Shown: positions 1 through 12,344 of the stretch, in pieces | Position numbering within the stretch: position 1 is the stretch's first letter | How the letters are laid out: each line of letters begins with the position of its first letter | Assembly (NCBI GenBank): GCA_965178125.1 | Contig: OZ237757.1 | Span: forward strand, 868,001 to 932,000 | Reading direction: 5' to 3' | Length of the DNA stretch: 64,000 nt | DNA from: Bilabrum cf. latius | Taxonomy: Eukaryota; Bigyra: Bicosoecida; Bigyra; Bicosoecida | Position numbers and translations under genes: made by a program | The notes under the pieces: generated by a model | What the model was told of the DNA's origin: nothing | Seen by the model: only the letters and a program-made list of their open reading frames with translations | Databases searched by the model: none

Positions 1-116
1 GAGGCGTTGTGGCATCCCACATTGCAGGTTAGCCAACAGCAACTGCAACATATTGAAAGTTTCCGAGTTATACTCTGTTGTGGCGTGGCCTCCGTAGGCG
101 TTTAATTGTACTAGCA

Positions 117-3100
117 ATGAGTAGGCAAGGCGGAAGGGATGGTGATGGCAGCAATGATGATGCTTGGGCTGCACTTGGTGATGGTACTGTCGGGCAGATA
201 TCCGATTTCCCTGTCCCAAAGAATAGAAGTGACGCAAGCAACATGGAGACACACACCAAGAACGATATATAGAGCTCAGTCAACCCAGATGGCGGTTTCT
301 CTCAATCGCTCTTTGGAGGAGTTGGCGGCATGCTGCCCGATGCACCGCTGCCACTGGCCCAGCCCCCAACCCCTGCATCTGGCCAGAGCCCAGACAGCCG
401 CCAATTTGGACCCAGTGACAGCAGCCTAGATTTGGAATCAGATTCAGACGGTTGGGAGTGGGATCTGGGCGAGCATGGTCAAGGCGACCCAGGGGCAGCA
501 GGGAGGAGGGGCACTGGCAGCCAGCCGCAGCACACTCTCGGGAGCGGCCGGGGAGCGGTCGCAGGCACACCGCAGTACCCCACACCCTCACAAGTAGAGC
601 CATCAGGCGGTGTCCGCTACCGCCTGTTCTCCGACCACGACGACTCATCGTCACACGAGGCGGGCAGCTGGGGCGCCCCTGCCTCCACTCCTACTCAGCC
701 TAGCTGGGGGCCTGCTTCCACAGACGGCGCCTGGGAGAACGAGGGTTTCGATTACGGGTTGTATTCAGAGCCGATGGAGCGGCTGGCGCCAACTCTTCTA
801 GAGCCGGACCCTGTTGAGTTCTGGAGGGCATGCCGCACGGCGGTGCGAGCCTGTCTCGGCGCGGAGAGGCCTGGCAGGCTGGAGGAGGCACTGACCCAGG
901 CGACCGTGGGGTGGTGGGTCCCAGGGTATGCAAGACTTGGCGAGGACGACGAGGATCGGGGGTCGATGGGAGAAGAAGGAGGAGGAGGAGAGGGGGGCTG
1001 GGCGGTCGGATTCGGGGATGGGGCCACAGCCGGTGTGCCTGGAGCAGAGAGCGAGGGGGCCGGGGATGATGCTGGTGTTGCAGACGGATCGGGTGACCAT
1101 TCTAGCGAATACGTCGATGCTGGAGAGCTAGAGGCGTGGCGAGACATCGACAGATCCGCCCTCAGCTGGTGCACGAGGCAGGTCGTCGAGGAGAGGCAGA
1201 GGGAGAGGGCTAGGAGGTGCGGCGGCGGCAGGACGGCAGGATCGTGTTCCCCAGGGAACAGGACGAGGTCTTGGGAGGAGGGGCTGCGGGCGCGCGGGTC
1301 TGGCCCCCAGCTCAGGACAGCTCTGGACGCTCTGCACTCCCTCCCCGCCGCCTTGCAGCCCGGGTGCCTGTGGGCTGCACTCGTGGCCTGGCGGGTGGAG
1401 GGGCTGACCAGGCCCCAGGGAACAGAGGATGGAGGAGTGGAGGAAGGGCTAGCGCACGAGGGAGAAGAAAGTAAGTCCCTGGCAGATCTCATCGTGCAGG
1501 CAGCGGGTGCGTGCGGGGGCCTGGGAGGAAGCTGCGGGGGAGGGGACACCGTCGCGGATGGATCGCTGGGAGTGCCACAGGCAGTCGGCTCGAACACAAG
1601 CTCGTTCGAACACAGCCCAGCACCCGTGCAGCACGCGAGCGACGCGGGCTCTGGCCCCGCCGGTGCCCCCCTGTGTGCAGACAAGATCAGGAGGGCCAAC
1701 CTGCTGGGGGCCTGGCTGGAGGGCGAGCTGGGGGCCTCTGTGCGGCGAGAGGGGGCGGTGCCCATCGGCGCGCGGGAGGCCTCTGTCCTTCGGCTTAGTC
1801 TCCTGGACCTGCTCAGGGGCATGGGGAACTCTAGAGGGGTGGAGGAGGCGGCCGTGGCGCTGCACCTCTGGGGGCCTGTGCTTGCTGAGGCCGTGGGGCG
1901 GTCCTGGGAGGGCAAGGGGGAAGGGGTGGCGGGCGGCGAGGCTGTTGACGGGCGAAGGGATGAGCAGGCGCTGGCGTGGGCCGCGGCCCATCCAGGCGGG
2001 CCAGAGGCCGCGGCGGTGCTGATGGTGGCGGTGAGGGCGGGGCGCCCGGCGGCCATCGCGCAGCTGGCGGGGCTCTGGGGCGACGCTGCAGGGGGTGCTT
2101 CGCGAGTGGAAGTGGAAACAGAAGCTTCGCATGTGGGCCGCCGCACTCCCATGGTTCTGGCAAGGGAACAAGCGGAGAGTGAAGGTCGCTAGGCGTGGCA
2201 TGGCCTGGGGTCGGCCACGTGGCGGGACGCGGTGGATTGGGCGAGGAAAGAGGCAGCCGGCGTGCTGCGGCGGCTGGGGGAGGGGCTGGGAGCCACGATG
2301 GTGCCTGGGAAGGACTCTGTTCCCCAGCAGCAGCAGCTGGAGCAGTTGGCAGAGCGGGTGGGGGAGGGCTTTGCTGGTATTGCGGCGGGGCTAGAGGCTG
2401 GTGCAGGCGGTGCAGACGGTGCGAAGGGCGAGGAATCGCCGGGGAGCACGCCCAGGGAACAAGGCGCAGCAGCAGCCGTGGAGACCGTCGGCGCGCTGCC
2501 CCTGCGCCCCCTGGCCGCTTTTGCCGCCCCGCACCCCTCCACCGCGCTACACCTCCTGGCCGTGTCGCTGATCGACTCGTCCGACCCTGCAGCCGGCGAG
2601 ATGGCACTCGGCATGGCAACCGCATTGCCTGAGGCGGCCCTCGCGGCAGGCTCGAAGGAGCTCCCCCGGCTGCACCCGCTCACCGTCCTCAAGGCCTGTC
2701 GCGCCATGACCAACACCCCGGGGGCCTTCCACCGCGCGCGGTTCTGCCTCGCCCGGACCATTCCTGCCTGCCTCGACACCGGGATGGAGGCCCAGAGAGA
2801 GATCGGGAGGGTCTTGGGAATGGGGAGGGGCGCTGAGGACGTGGCCAATGGTGGCATCGTGGGGCTAGGGGCCGGCGAAAGTGGCGCGGCCCGCGGGTCC
2901 CCGCTGTCCGCCCTGTCCACCGTGGATGTGCACGGGCTGGGAGTGCTGGTCATGGCGGCGGCTCGCCAGATGGACATCGCAGGGGCACAGGCCGTGGTGG
3001 AGGCCGCTGCAATGCAGTGCGCCAGGGAACAAAGTGTCAGGGAACAGCGCATAAAGGAGAGAGAGGGGCATCCCGCACAGACCTACTCCCAGGGGCAGCA

Positions 3101-5231
3101 GGCAGAGGGAGGCGAGCAAGCAGCCGGCGAGGCACAGCGGCGGGCCCTCGAGCGGCGGCTGGACCCCGAGGCAACCGAGCTCGAGCTGGCAGGCCGCCTC
3201 CAGATCAGGGACCGGTACTTGTTCCCTGGTTGGGAGGTGACCGAGCTGGCCTTGCACCTGATGCAGGTGCTGATGCCCACTGGAATGAGCGCACGGGACC
3301 TGGTCTCTGCCCTGAGGTCCGTGCCCAACGAGCTGCTGCCCGCCATCGGGGCGCGTGCGGACTGGCGGATCGAGGCGGAGACGAGGCGCTCCCAGATCGG
3401 GGACAGGGGCCGGACGTCCGCCCTGGCCGCCGTGGAGGTGCTGCGAGAGACCACCGCCAAGCTTCAGGCGCACCGCGCGTGGGACAAGGGCAGGAGCGAG
3501 AGGCTGGCGAGGAGGCTGCGCAGGGCGATGGGGGACAGGGCCGTGTCGGGGTGGGGGGGCCGCCAGAGCCGCAGCGGGGATGGCTCTGGCCCCGGCCAGG
3601 ACTCGGAATTGGAACCGGGCCGCGCGGGCACGGACCCGCTCGTGCGTGACGAGGAGAGCGCGGCGCACCACCTGATGATGATGTTCGCGTGCGCGAGGCA
3701 GACTAGGCTGGTGAAGCCCTCCTGGATGCTTCCGCTTGGGACAAGGCGGTGGGCTGCTGGGAGGGGGCCTCTGCTGCAGGTGGGCGCAGAGGCGGGGCAC
3801 GGCGGGAGCGCCTTCGAGCCATTTGCCGAGCTTGTCCTCGCCAGGGCCGCGCGGGCGGAGGGTGCAGTGCACGGGGGTGGAGCAGAGGCGGGCGCGGTGG
3901 ACATGTCCGCGCGGCTGCTTCGGATGGACGTCCCGTGGATGTGGCTCCCCGCCCGTGAGGCCGCCCGCTCCCTGGCCTGGGGCGGGGATGACGGTGTGAC
4001 GAGTGCTAAAGATGGTGTGACGAGTGCGCTGTGCGCGGAGCTCTCCTTGCTTCGGCACCTCGTGCAGGTGTCCCCACAGCCCGTGGTGGTGGACCACCGC
4101 CTGGGACAGGAGGTCTTCGGCAGGCTGGTGCAGGAGCCCTGGATGCTGCCTGCCTTCGAGGTGGTCCTGCGGGCGGCGAGGGAGGCCACTGGAGGGAAGG
4201 CGCTGGTGGGGCGGTTCTCGGTGCTGCAGAGCGTGCTGCGGGAGCTGGACCGGGAGGCGGGGGCTGCGAGCCCTGGGGGAGTGCCCGGGAGAGGGGTCGG
4301 GGTCGGGGGTGGGGGTGGGGGTGGGGGTGGTGCCGATGGGGAGGGGACGGGACTGGGACGGGATGTAGGAGGAGGAGGAAGAGGAGGAGAGACCGGGAGT
4401 CAGCGCGGGATTCACTCGCTCGACCCTGCCAGCGCTGCGGGCCTTCTCGCCGAGGTGTCTCGGATGGTCCAGGGAACAAGGAGCGCCGCGGCACACATGC
4501 TGGGGTCTGCCACCGCGCAGGCACTCGCAGAGGCCGGCAGGCCACTGTAGGCTCTGGAGACTCTGCGGGTGTTCTTCCGGGGGCAGAACAAGGGGCCCAC
4601 GCAGGTGCTGCACGAGATGGTGCTGGAGCGGCTGGCGCACCAGGGCCACGCCAAGGAGGCCTGGGAGGTGGTGACCCGGGACATGACGAGGTACAGGACG
4701 CACGTGCCCAATCGTCACAGGGTGAGGCTACTGTTGCTGGCCGCCGTCCAGGGCGGGGATCCGTGGGTGGCCAGGCAGTTGCTCGGCGAGATCGAGCAGC
4801 AGGCTGAGGCTGCGCTGGGAGGCAGCAGCGACGGGGCGGCGCGCGAGGGGGAAGCACCCGGCGAGCCGCCCCTAGGGGCGGTGCAGGATGGGTTAGAGCA
4901 GCGTGCGCGGGAGAGGGTGCGAGAGCTGGTCAGGCAGCTACCTGAGGGTGAGCTGGAGCCTCTGCGTGAGCTGGCGGCCAAGGGCGAGCGCGGCACCAAC
5001 ACGGGAGCGGCGACTAGGGCTGCGTTCCCAGTTGTGCGAGGGGAAGCGGCAAGGGTTACAAGCAGGCAGTACTCTACAGCCGCTGTGGCACGGGTATGCA
5101 AAAGTGCGCCGGCGTTCTAGTAGGGGTATCGTCGTGTCGGGCGGATCGGCCGAGACCCCATGATGAAGGGATCGGCTCGCGCGGGCAGGCTTCTCGGGAG
5201 GATTGTCCGAGCTGCTCTGCTTTGGAAGTAA
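117..5231 (+). CDS. Large PPR-like helical-repeat protein with in-frame UAG codons
   Basis: One frame stays open from ATG 117 (in-frame TGA at 54-56 upstream) and is interrupted only by TAG at 270, 2190, 4548, 5118 and 5121. The first TAA is at 5229-5231, giving about 1,704 residues if UAG is sense. The first 600 residues or so are low-complexity and acidic/Gly-rich. The remainder is Ala/Leu/Arg-rich helical sequence with helix-pair spacing. Near residues 1490-1550 there is a PPR-like segment (GHAKEAWEVV followed by a VPNRHRVRLLLLAAV helix) immediately downstream of the TAG at 4548, so the TAG lies inside the repeat region. PPR proteins usually bind organellar RNA, and that role is inferred only. 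Ending at 5118 instead of 5229 cannot be excluded: this gene and the lectin-like gene are the only ones here without a clear TGA. No intron was needed. Confidence 0.65.
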
Positions 5232-5376
5232 ATGTTGATATTCGCGAGACAGGATTGCACAGCAATGTCTCGGTACTCTAGTAGTCCCATCGTCATGTTA
5301 ATGCTGTGCATGTAATTGGTGGCACCAAGGCATTCATGAAGCCCCTCAAGTGCTAGCATAGTGTCCCTGCGCACGA

Positions 5377-7464
5377 TCAGAGCTCGGCCAGCAGCCCACT
5401 TATCGAGTGTTGCATCCGAACTGCCTTGGCGCGCAGGTACCCGGCGGCCAGGCCGCTCCGCGCTCGCAGCTGCAGCTGCACCGTCCTGGGCACTTCGATC
5501 CCCAGCTCCCTGAGCTTCTTCGCTTTGCGGGGGTTGTTCGTTAGCAGCGCAACCTTGCTGATTCCAAGTTCTGCGAGCATATCCGCCGCCGCACCGTACT
5601 CCCTCGCGTCGTCCGGCATCCCGAGGTCCCGATTGGCGTCCACCGTGTCCCGCCCGTGCGCCTGCAGGGCGTACGCCGCCGCCTTGGCCGCCAATCCGAT
5701 ACCCCTCCCCTCCTGCGGCAGGTACAGCACCGCTCCCCCCCTGGGACTCCTGCTGATCCTCCTGAGCGCCTCTCTCAGCTGGTCCGCGCAGTCGCACTTG
5801 AGCGAGCCCAGGGCCTCCGAGGTGAAGCACGCGTCGTGGACCCGAACCAGCACACCTTCACCTGCCCCGTCGTCCTGGTGTGACGAGTGCGAGGCGGGGG
5901 CAGGGGGTGCCACCAGCGCCACTGCCTCGCACCCTTCGGGGTTCACGTACACGCGCATGAGCAGTGTCCCAGCCGAGGCCGTGGGCAGCGGCGTGGCGGC
6001 AAGCAGCCGGTATGGGCGAGCGGCCACCCGGGCTTGGACCCGGGACTGCAGCGCAGCCAGCGTCTCCCGCAGCGCCGGGGCGTCCGCCGTGGCGGGCGAA
6101 GGGACGGTCCACGCTGCGGCCAGGCCGGCATCGGTTGCAACCGGTGGCAGGGGGGCGAAGAGGCGGGCCGTTCCCTCCCCACCGGCTGCAGCGGCAGCGG
6201 GCGGGGCTGTTCCCTGGAAGGGGCCCAGGGAGGGAACAACGGACTGGGCCGACACCGGCCCCGACCCTGAATCTGATTCTGACGGTGCTGCCGCGACCGA
6301 ACCGGCTGCACCGACACCTGTCGCCATCTCTCCCCCTTCCATGGTCGCCTCTGGCCGGACACTCCCACCCTCTACCAACGGCCCACCCTCCAGCAAAGGC
6401 CCACCCTCCAGCAAAGGCCCACCCTCCAGCAAAGGCCCACCCTCCTCCCCTGGGTCTGACGCGGTCGCCTGGGGTGTTGCCGCTTCTTCCGATGCCGCTG
6501 CTGCTGCTGCTACTGTCATGTCGAGATCCCCGGCGGTCGCACTCGTCACACCAGGGGACCACGCAGCCGCAGCCAGCCCGCTGCCCCTTGAGGCCGCGCC
6601 TCCCAGGCTGTGGGCCTCGTGCCAGGCCCGCATGGCGTCCTGGGGGAGGACAACGGTGTGACGAGTGATAACTGTGTGACGAGTGTCATCAGTCCCGGCG
6701 GCATGCCCTGGTTCCTCTCCTGCCGTGGTTGGCGGCAGGGTAGAAGGGGGCGGGAAGGAGGCCGGGGACGACGAAGGAGCACCGGCAGCGGCAGCGGGGG
6801 GGGAACTGCCCGTTCCCGCGGCTCGGCTGGGGGCATGTCCCCCGCGATGCCTTCTCCTGCTCCTGCTACTGGCCGTGCTGCCGGCGCGGCTGCTGCCGCC
6901 GCCTCTAGCGGTTCCAGCCGCCGATGCAGCCCCGGCGATGGATGGGACGGACGCTCGGCCCCGGCCTCTCGCGAACGTGCCTGCTTCCGAAGGCGCCGCC
7001 TCGCTCGCAGATGAATCGCTGTCCGTGGATGACAAGCTTGCGTTGGAATGGGACGGCGGCATCGCCCTGCCGCTGCGCTGCCCGGAAGCAACTCGCGTGG
7101 AAGCGAACTGCGCCACGGAAGCATCCCTTGTTCCGACGACTTGTGCGCAGCCAGGCTGGAGCTGCACCGAATTATGAGCAAACGCCTACAATTGAGATTG
7201 TGCATGCGACCCACTAGAGTGGCCATCCGCTCCTGGGCTACTTAAGGTCACCCGCTGCTGTGGCGAGTGACGGAACGATGATGTCGGCAACGCTGGAGGA
7301 ACGCTGTCGCGCAACTCCGGTGCTTCGATTCGCCCAATCCTGTCTAAACATCCATCATATGCATCCTAATGAATTGGGGCAGAGTTCGCGCCACTTCGCG
7401 CCGTACTATCACCGCCGGCGGAAGGAGTGCAAAACTATGTGCCGATTGTAGATTGCAGCGGCAT
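5377..7464 (-). CDS. GTP cyclohydrolase II (riboflavin biosynthesis)
   Basis: The C-terminal 200 residues are a GTP cyclohydrolase II domain, which converts GTP to the pyrimidine intermediate of riboflavin synthesis. Visible signatures are RVHDACFTSEALGS followed by CDCADQL (the three zinc-binding Cys), YLPQEGRGIGL, then DLGMPDDAREYG and LLTNNPRKAKKL. The stop is TGA at 5377-5379. The N-terminal two thirds is Ala/Ser/Pro-rich and disordered, with a tandem LLEGGP repeat. A conventional start would be a GTG at 7167. Reading UAG as sense extends the frame without TGA or TAA through TAG at 7186, 7366 and 7435 to ATG 7464, giving 695 residues. There is no DHBP synthase domain, unlike the fused RibBA of plants. 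The start is inferred. A short exon beginning at ATG 7226 in another frame, which resembles a transit peptide, is the alternative. Confidence 0.85.
6373..6446 (-). repeat. 18-bp tandem repeat inside the GTP cyclohydrolase II gene
   Basis: About four copies of an 18-bp unit encode the hexapeptide LLEGGP (last copy varied to LVEGGS) in the disordered N-terminal region. The unit length is a multiple of three, so copy-number change would keep the frame. Confidence 0.9.
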
Positions 7465-8745
7465 CTGCAGCCAATCTGAGTCATCTCTGCCAAAGTTGTT
7501 CATCTCTGTTGGATGAAAGAGATAATAATAGACTGTTGACGAAGTTGTGTTGGTTATTCGTCTTGATGTACCGCGGTATAGCTGAGATCCTTCCGATGAC
7601 AAGTCATGGCCTCGCTCCAGTGGCTAGTTGCAGTGCACTGTGGCACAGCTTCCAGAAGCACCTGATCGACGAATCGCACCGAGGTTCGGTCGCCCGTGAT
7701 TTGAGACACATTGGCCGTGGGGCATCGTTCAGGCACTGGGGCTGATTTCTACTAGTATAGTATGGTGCTGTCGCACAGCCTGACTGAGTCCGAGAGAGTG
7801 GCGGCAGCAGCAGTGCAGTGAAGCGCTTACAAGACGAGGCAAAGATGACAGTGCTGAGGGATCTAGGAACTGATTAAGACTAATTGTTGCACCTTAAGCG
7901 CGGATACACTAGGGTTGAGACTTGTAGATGTAAACAAGCAAGCCAGGCCAGTGGATCGTCTAGCGTACTCGTGGCAGGCGCAAAAAGTGGTTCGAGGGCA
8001 TAGGCCGTGTGACCACGCATACGAGGGAGATGCTACATCGCACAGACACCTGGCTAGAGCCAACAGGTACGGTGTGATAATTTGAGTGCTCGCTGCCCCT
8101 GCTGAGGTTGCATTCCAAGTTACTAGCTGTCTGTGATGGGATCCTAGTCGTCTGGCACAACTACAGCAGGGGCAGAGATCACTCCAATTATCACAACAGA
8201 GATATTGAATAGGATTACTCGGGCCGAATGCATTGTAGCCACGGGATGGCATGGGTTTGCTGCTGGCTCGGAAGTCAACAGCACGACATTCATACAACGT
8301 ACCGGTCAGCGACGGCTTTCAATCGCAGCCAGCCTTTCCAAAAATAAAAAATACAGCACAGTCGATGTATGCAACGTGAATCCTAGATATTTGTCCAATC
8401 TATTCGAAACAGGTGATGCCGATTTTCTGATCCGAGTTGATCAATGTTGTGTGTACTTTGGAATATATCGATCCGATCTCCCAATCGGTTGAGACAGATT
8501 TGAGGGATCGCTCTACCACCGTAGAGCAGGTCGTTCGCAGAGGTTATCTGCTCGTAGCTGTAAGAATCTATCTACGCGCGTCTATAGGATGGATATATGT
8601 TCGTGGTTGTCTGCAACCTCGAGAGAGGAGATGGCGCCAGTTTGAGCCGGATGTGACTGGAGCTAGATCTTATGCGAAACCTGCTTAGCCTGTGCTCACA
8701 TCTGCTATTTTTGCTTTGCTGCCTTTAGTACTACTCACAGTTATC
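7465..8745. other. Intergenic region, no gene recognised
   Basis: This 1.3-kb AT-richer stretch lies between the divergent GTP cyclohydrolase II and H+-PPase genes. Open frames here are short and lack recognisable domains or the codon bias of the neighbouring genes. It presumably holds both promoters. Confidence 0.5.
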
Positions 8746-11700
8746 ATGATTGACGGACTTGACGAGTCTGGATCAGGTGAGAAGACAACACCAACTTGAG
8801 GATTGACTGCGGCCGTTTGTGCCCTGTTGCTAGCATGGCTTCAGCCGTGTTCAGGACCAGAGACTCAAAGATTGTCTCACATTTCTATTGATTGAAATAT
8901 AGGCTTTGCATTGCTACTTTGGGCTGAATGATAATTGGTTGTAGTAGAGTCTTTGCCGTGGTTGAATTGATGCGACCGGTCAAACTACGTGTCAACCTTT
9001 GCCGCGGGATGATCCCCCCCTGGAGGCATATGCGGCATTGCCTGTCGGGTGAACTGTGTTGATTCATTCCATGAAAATGATTCCCAACATTGCATGCTGT
9101 TGGTAGTTGGCCCTTGTTCAGTGGTCGAGCGCCAGTTGGGAGTGGTAGCCGGGCGATGCTAGCACCACCGATCGGTGACTGCCAGGCTGCAGATAGCTTG
9201 CGTTTGTGAAATATGTATTAACCTAGAGCTGCATAGCACAGTGCGCGCTGTGTGGTCGAACAGAGCGGGGCTTTTTGAACCCCCTCGCCCGATCCGCCTG
9301 CCTTCACCCAGTTTCCCGTCCAAGGTTATATCCCCCCTCTCTCGCTTTTTCCCTGATCGGTCGCAGTGTCGGTGGGCTTCGCCGCCGGCCTGGTGTCCAT
9401 CGTGGTGGCCATGGTGTTCTACCTGTCCATCCAGTACGTGGACCTCGAGAACCCCGAGGAGTTCATCGTCATCGCATCGGACGCGAGCCGCAGCGGGGGC
9501 GCGCAGGCCATGTCCAGGGCCAGCGCCACCAAGCGCTTCGCGCGCGTGGCCAAGCTGGTCGAGCAGATCAACCAGGGCGCGCAGTCGTTCCTCAACACGG
9601 AGTACTTTTACCTCGCCATCTTCGTGGTGGTGGTGGGCATCGCCATCGCGGTGGCCCTCATCCAGGAGGACAAGCAGGAGTTCGGAGTCTACACCATGAT
9701 CTGCTTCTTCGCGGGCGCCATCCTGTCCGGGTTGGCTGGATACTTCGGCATGCTGGTGGCCACTGAGGCCAATGGCCGCACCACCCTCGCGTGCGTGGAC
9801 TCGATGAAGAGGGGCCTCGAGGTCTCCTTCGCCTCTGGCGCCGTCATGTCCAACGTGGTGGTGGGCTTCGGCATCGTGGGCGTGTCTATCCTGTACGTGG
9901 CTTTCTCCGGTGACAAGGACGTGTGGTCTTACATCTCCGGGTTCGGCTTCGGCGCCTCCAGCATCGCGCTCTTCGCCCGCGTGGGCGGAGGCATCTTCAC
10001 CAAGGCCGCCGACGTGGGCGCCGATCTCGTGGGCAAGGTCGAGGCCGGCATCCCCGAGGACGACCCCAGGAACCCCGCCGTGATCGCCGACAACGTGGGC
10101 GACAACGTGGGTGACGTGGCCGGCATGGGCGCCGACCTGTTCGAGTCCTTCGTGGGCTCCATCATCGCCGCGTGCACCATCGCCGAGACCCAGTTCGCCG
10201 ACTCTGCCGAGGTGACTCAGGCCGCCATCGCCCTGCCCTTCTGGGTGGCTGGCTTCGGCATCGTGTGCGCGCTCATCGGGACCTTCATCATCCGGACCGT
10301 GCCCCTGGACAACGGCGCCGGGCTCGGCCGCCTCTTGCTCCAGCTCAACGCCGGCATCTACACGTCGGCCTTGCTGATCGTGGGCCTGTCCATCGTGGCC
10401 ACCCAGGTGCTCTTCGACGGCGACCTCGCGTGGGAGCTGTGGGCCTGCATCGTGATCGGGCTCGTGGCCGGCATCGTCGTGGGAGCCTTCACCGAGTACT
10501 GCACCGCGTACGACTACGCCCCCACCCAGGCCATCTCGGAGTCCTCCACCGCCGGTGGGGCCCCCGTGATCATCATGGGCATGGGAGTAGGCATGATCTC
10601 CGTGACCGTCCCCACCTTCGCCCTCGCCGCCACCGTCATCGCCTGCAACGAGCTCGCCGGACTGTACGGCATCGCCATCGCCGCCGTGGGCCTGCTGTCC
10701 ACCCTGGGCGTGACACTCGCCACGGACGCCTACGGACCCGTCGCCGACAACGCCGGCGGCATCGCCGAGATGGCCGACCTCCCCTCGTGGGTGCGCGACC
10801 GGACCGACGCCCTCGACTCGCTGGGGAACACCACCGCCGCCACCGGGAAGGGCTTCGCCATCGGATCCGCCGTGCTCACCAGCGTGGGCCTGATCGCCGC
10901 CTTCCTGCAGACTGCCGGCGTAGGCGCATTCGCCGAGGCCGGCTCCGGCAACGAGCGCTTCATCCCCACGCTGGACGACCCCATCGTGCTGACCGGCGTG
11001 CTCATCGGGGCGTCGCTGCCCTTCGTCTTCGCCGCGCTGACCATGCTGTCTGTGAACACGGCCGCCAAGGCCATCATCGACCAGGTGCGCCTGCACTTCG
11101 CCAAGAAGCCCGAGCTCCTCGAGGACAACTCCGGCGACCAGGTCAGCTTCAAGGTCGTGGCCCCCGAGGCCGCCGCCCAGGACGGAGAGGAGAACGGCGA
11201 GGGCGCGGCCGCCGCCGACGCCGGTGACGTGGTTGTGGCCGAGGGCACCCCCGCCCACGAGCTGTTCGAGGTGACCGAGGCCGGCGTGCTGCGCGCGCGC
11301 CCCGTGATGGCCGACAAGACCGTGACCGGCACCCAGCGGTTCGAGATCGAGGTAAGCGTGGTCAAGGAGGCCGTCGTGGAGGACGAGGAGAAGGCCGCCG
11401 ACGACGCCATGGACGCCATCTTCGCCAGCGTGTCCGCCGAGGACTCGGAGGAGTGCGTCAAGATCGCCACCGCCGCCGCCGTGGAGGAGATGATCCTGCC
11501 CGGCCTCATCGCCGTGTTTGCCCCCATCGTCGCCGGCTTCCTGCTCGGCACGCCCGGCCTGGCCGGCGTGCTGGTGGGCTCCCTGACCTCTGGATTCATG
11601 CTCGCCCTGACCATGTCCAACGCGGGCGGTGCTTGGGACAACGCCAAGAAGCTCGTGGAGAAGCTGGCGTCGGCCGGCGACGAGGAGTCGCTCGTGGGCG

Positions 11701-12341
11701 AGTTCCCTTCGTTCGTGCAGTACGGCACCAAGAGCTTCGGCACCATGAAGAAGAAGCTCGACAAGTGGGACCTGAGCACCGTGGAGAAGCGCACCCAGGC
11801 CTACCAGGCCTTCGGCCTCGGGGCCCAGGACCTCGAGAACGGGGAGAGGAACCTCGCCGCCGAGCTGGCCCAGGCAGAGGTGCTCGCAGAGAGGTACCAC
11901 GAGAAGCACTCGGCGGTGGTGACCGGCGACACCGTGGGTGACCCGTACAAGGACACCTCTGGCCCCGCCCTCAACATCCTCATCAAGCTCATGTCGGTGG
12001 TGTCCCTCGTGTTCGCCCCCGCCTTCAAGTCTCTGGACGAGCACGGCGGCTTCTCCACCACGGGCACTGTCGTGGCCGTCGTTGTCTCCGTGGTGCTGGG
12101 CCTGGGCGCATACCTGCTCGTGGCCTGCATCAACGGCCGCAACGCCGAGCGCAAGGAGGAGGCGGACAAGAAGATGAAGGAGGCCCGCGCCGCCAAGCGT
12201 GCCGCCGACCAGCAGAAGCGCGCCAACGAGGCCGCCGCCTCGGCACCCACCGCGGAGGCCCCCGCCCCCGCCGCTGTGGAGCAGGAGGCCGCTGCCCCCG
12301 CTGAGGCCGCTGCTCCGGCCGACGGCCAGGAGGAGGCCTGA
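8746..12341 (+). CDS. Vacuolar-type H+-translocating inorganic pyrophosphatase, K+-dependent type
   Basis: Membrane pyrophosphatase that couples PPi hydrolysis to proton pumping across vacuolar or acidocalcisome membranes. The catalytic loop is intact (DVGADLVGKVE, then DNVGDNVGDVAGMGADLFES), as are the later EYCTAYDYAPTQ, DAYGPVADNAGG and GDTVGDPYKDTSGP motifs. Ala in GNTTAATGKGFAIGSA marks the K+-dependent class. The main exon starts at 9367, after a TCGCAG acceptor. A matching first exon, ATG 8746 to 8776 with a CAG/GTGAGA donor, restores the phase (1,001 residues) but is a weaker call. Stop is TGA 12339-12341. The protein is longer than the usual ~760 residues. It has an acidic insertion near 11100-11440, a second insertion near 11660-11920 (Lys/Glu-rich, between AWDNAKK and the GDTVGDP motif), and a charged Ala/Pro-rich C-tail. 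It contains no in-frame TAG. Confidence 0.93.
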
Positions 12342-12344
12342 GTG

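Noticed and set aside
752-2152. Long antisense frames over the PPR-like and PPP4R3 genes (also near 34839-36275)
   Set aside because: Ser/Pro/Ala-rich shadow frames of GC-rich coding sequence, without conserved motifs.
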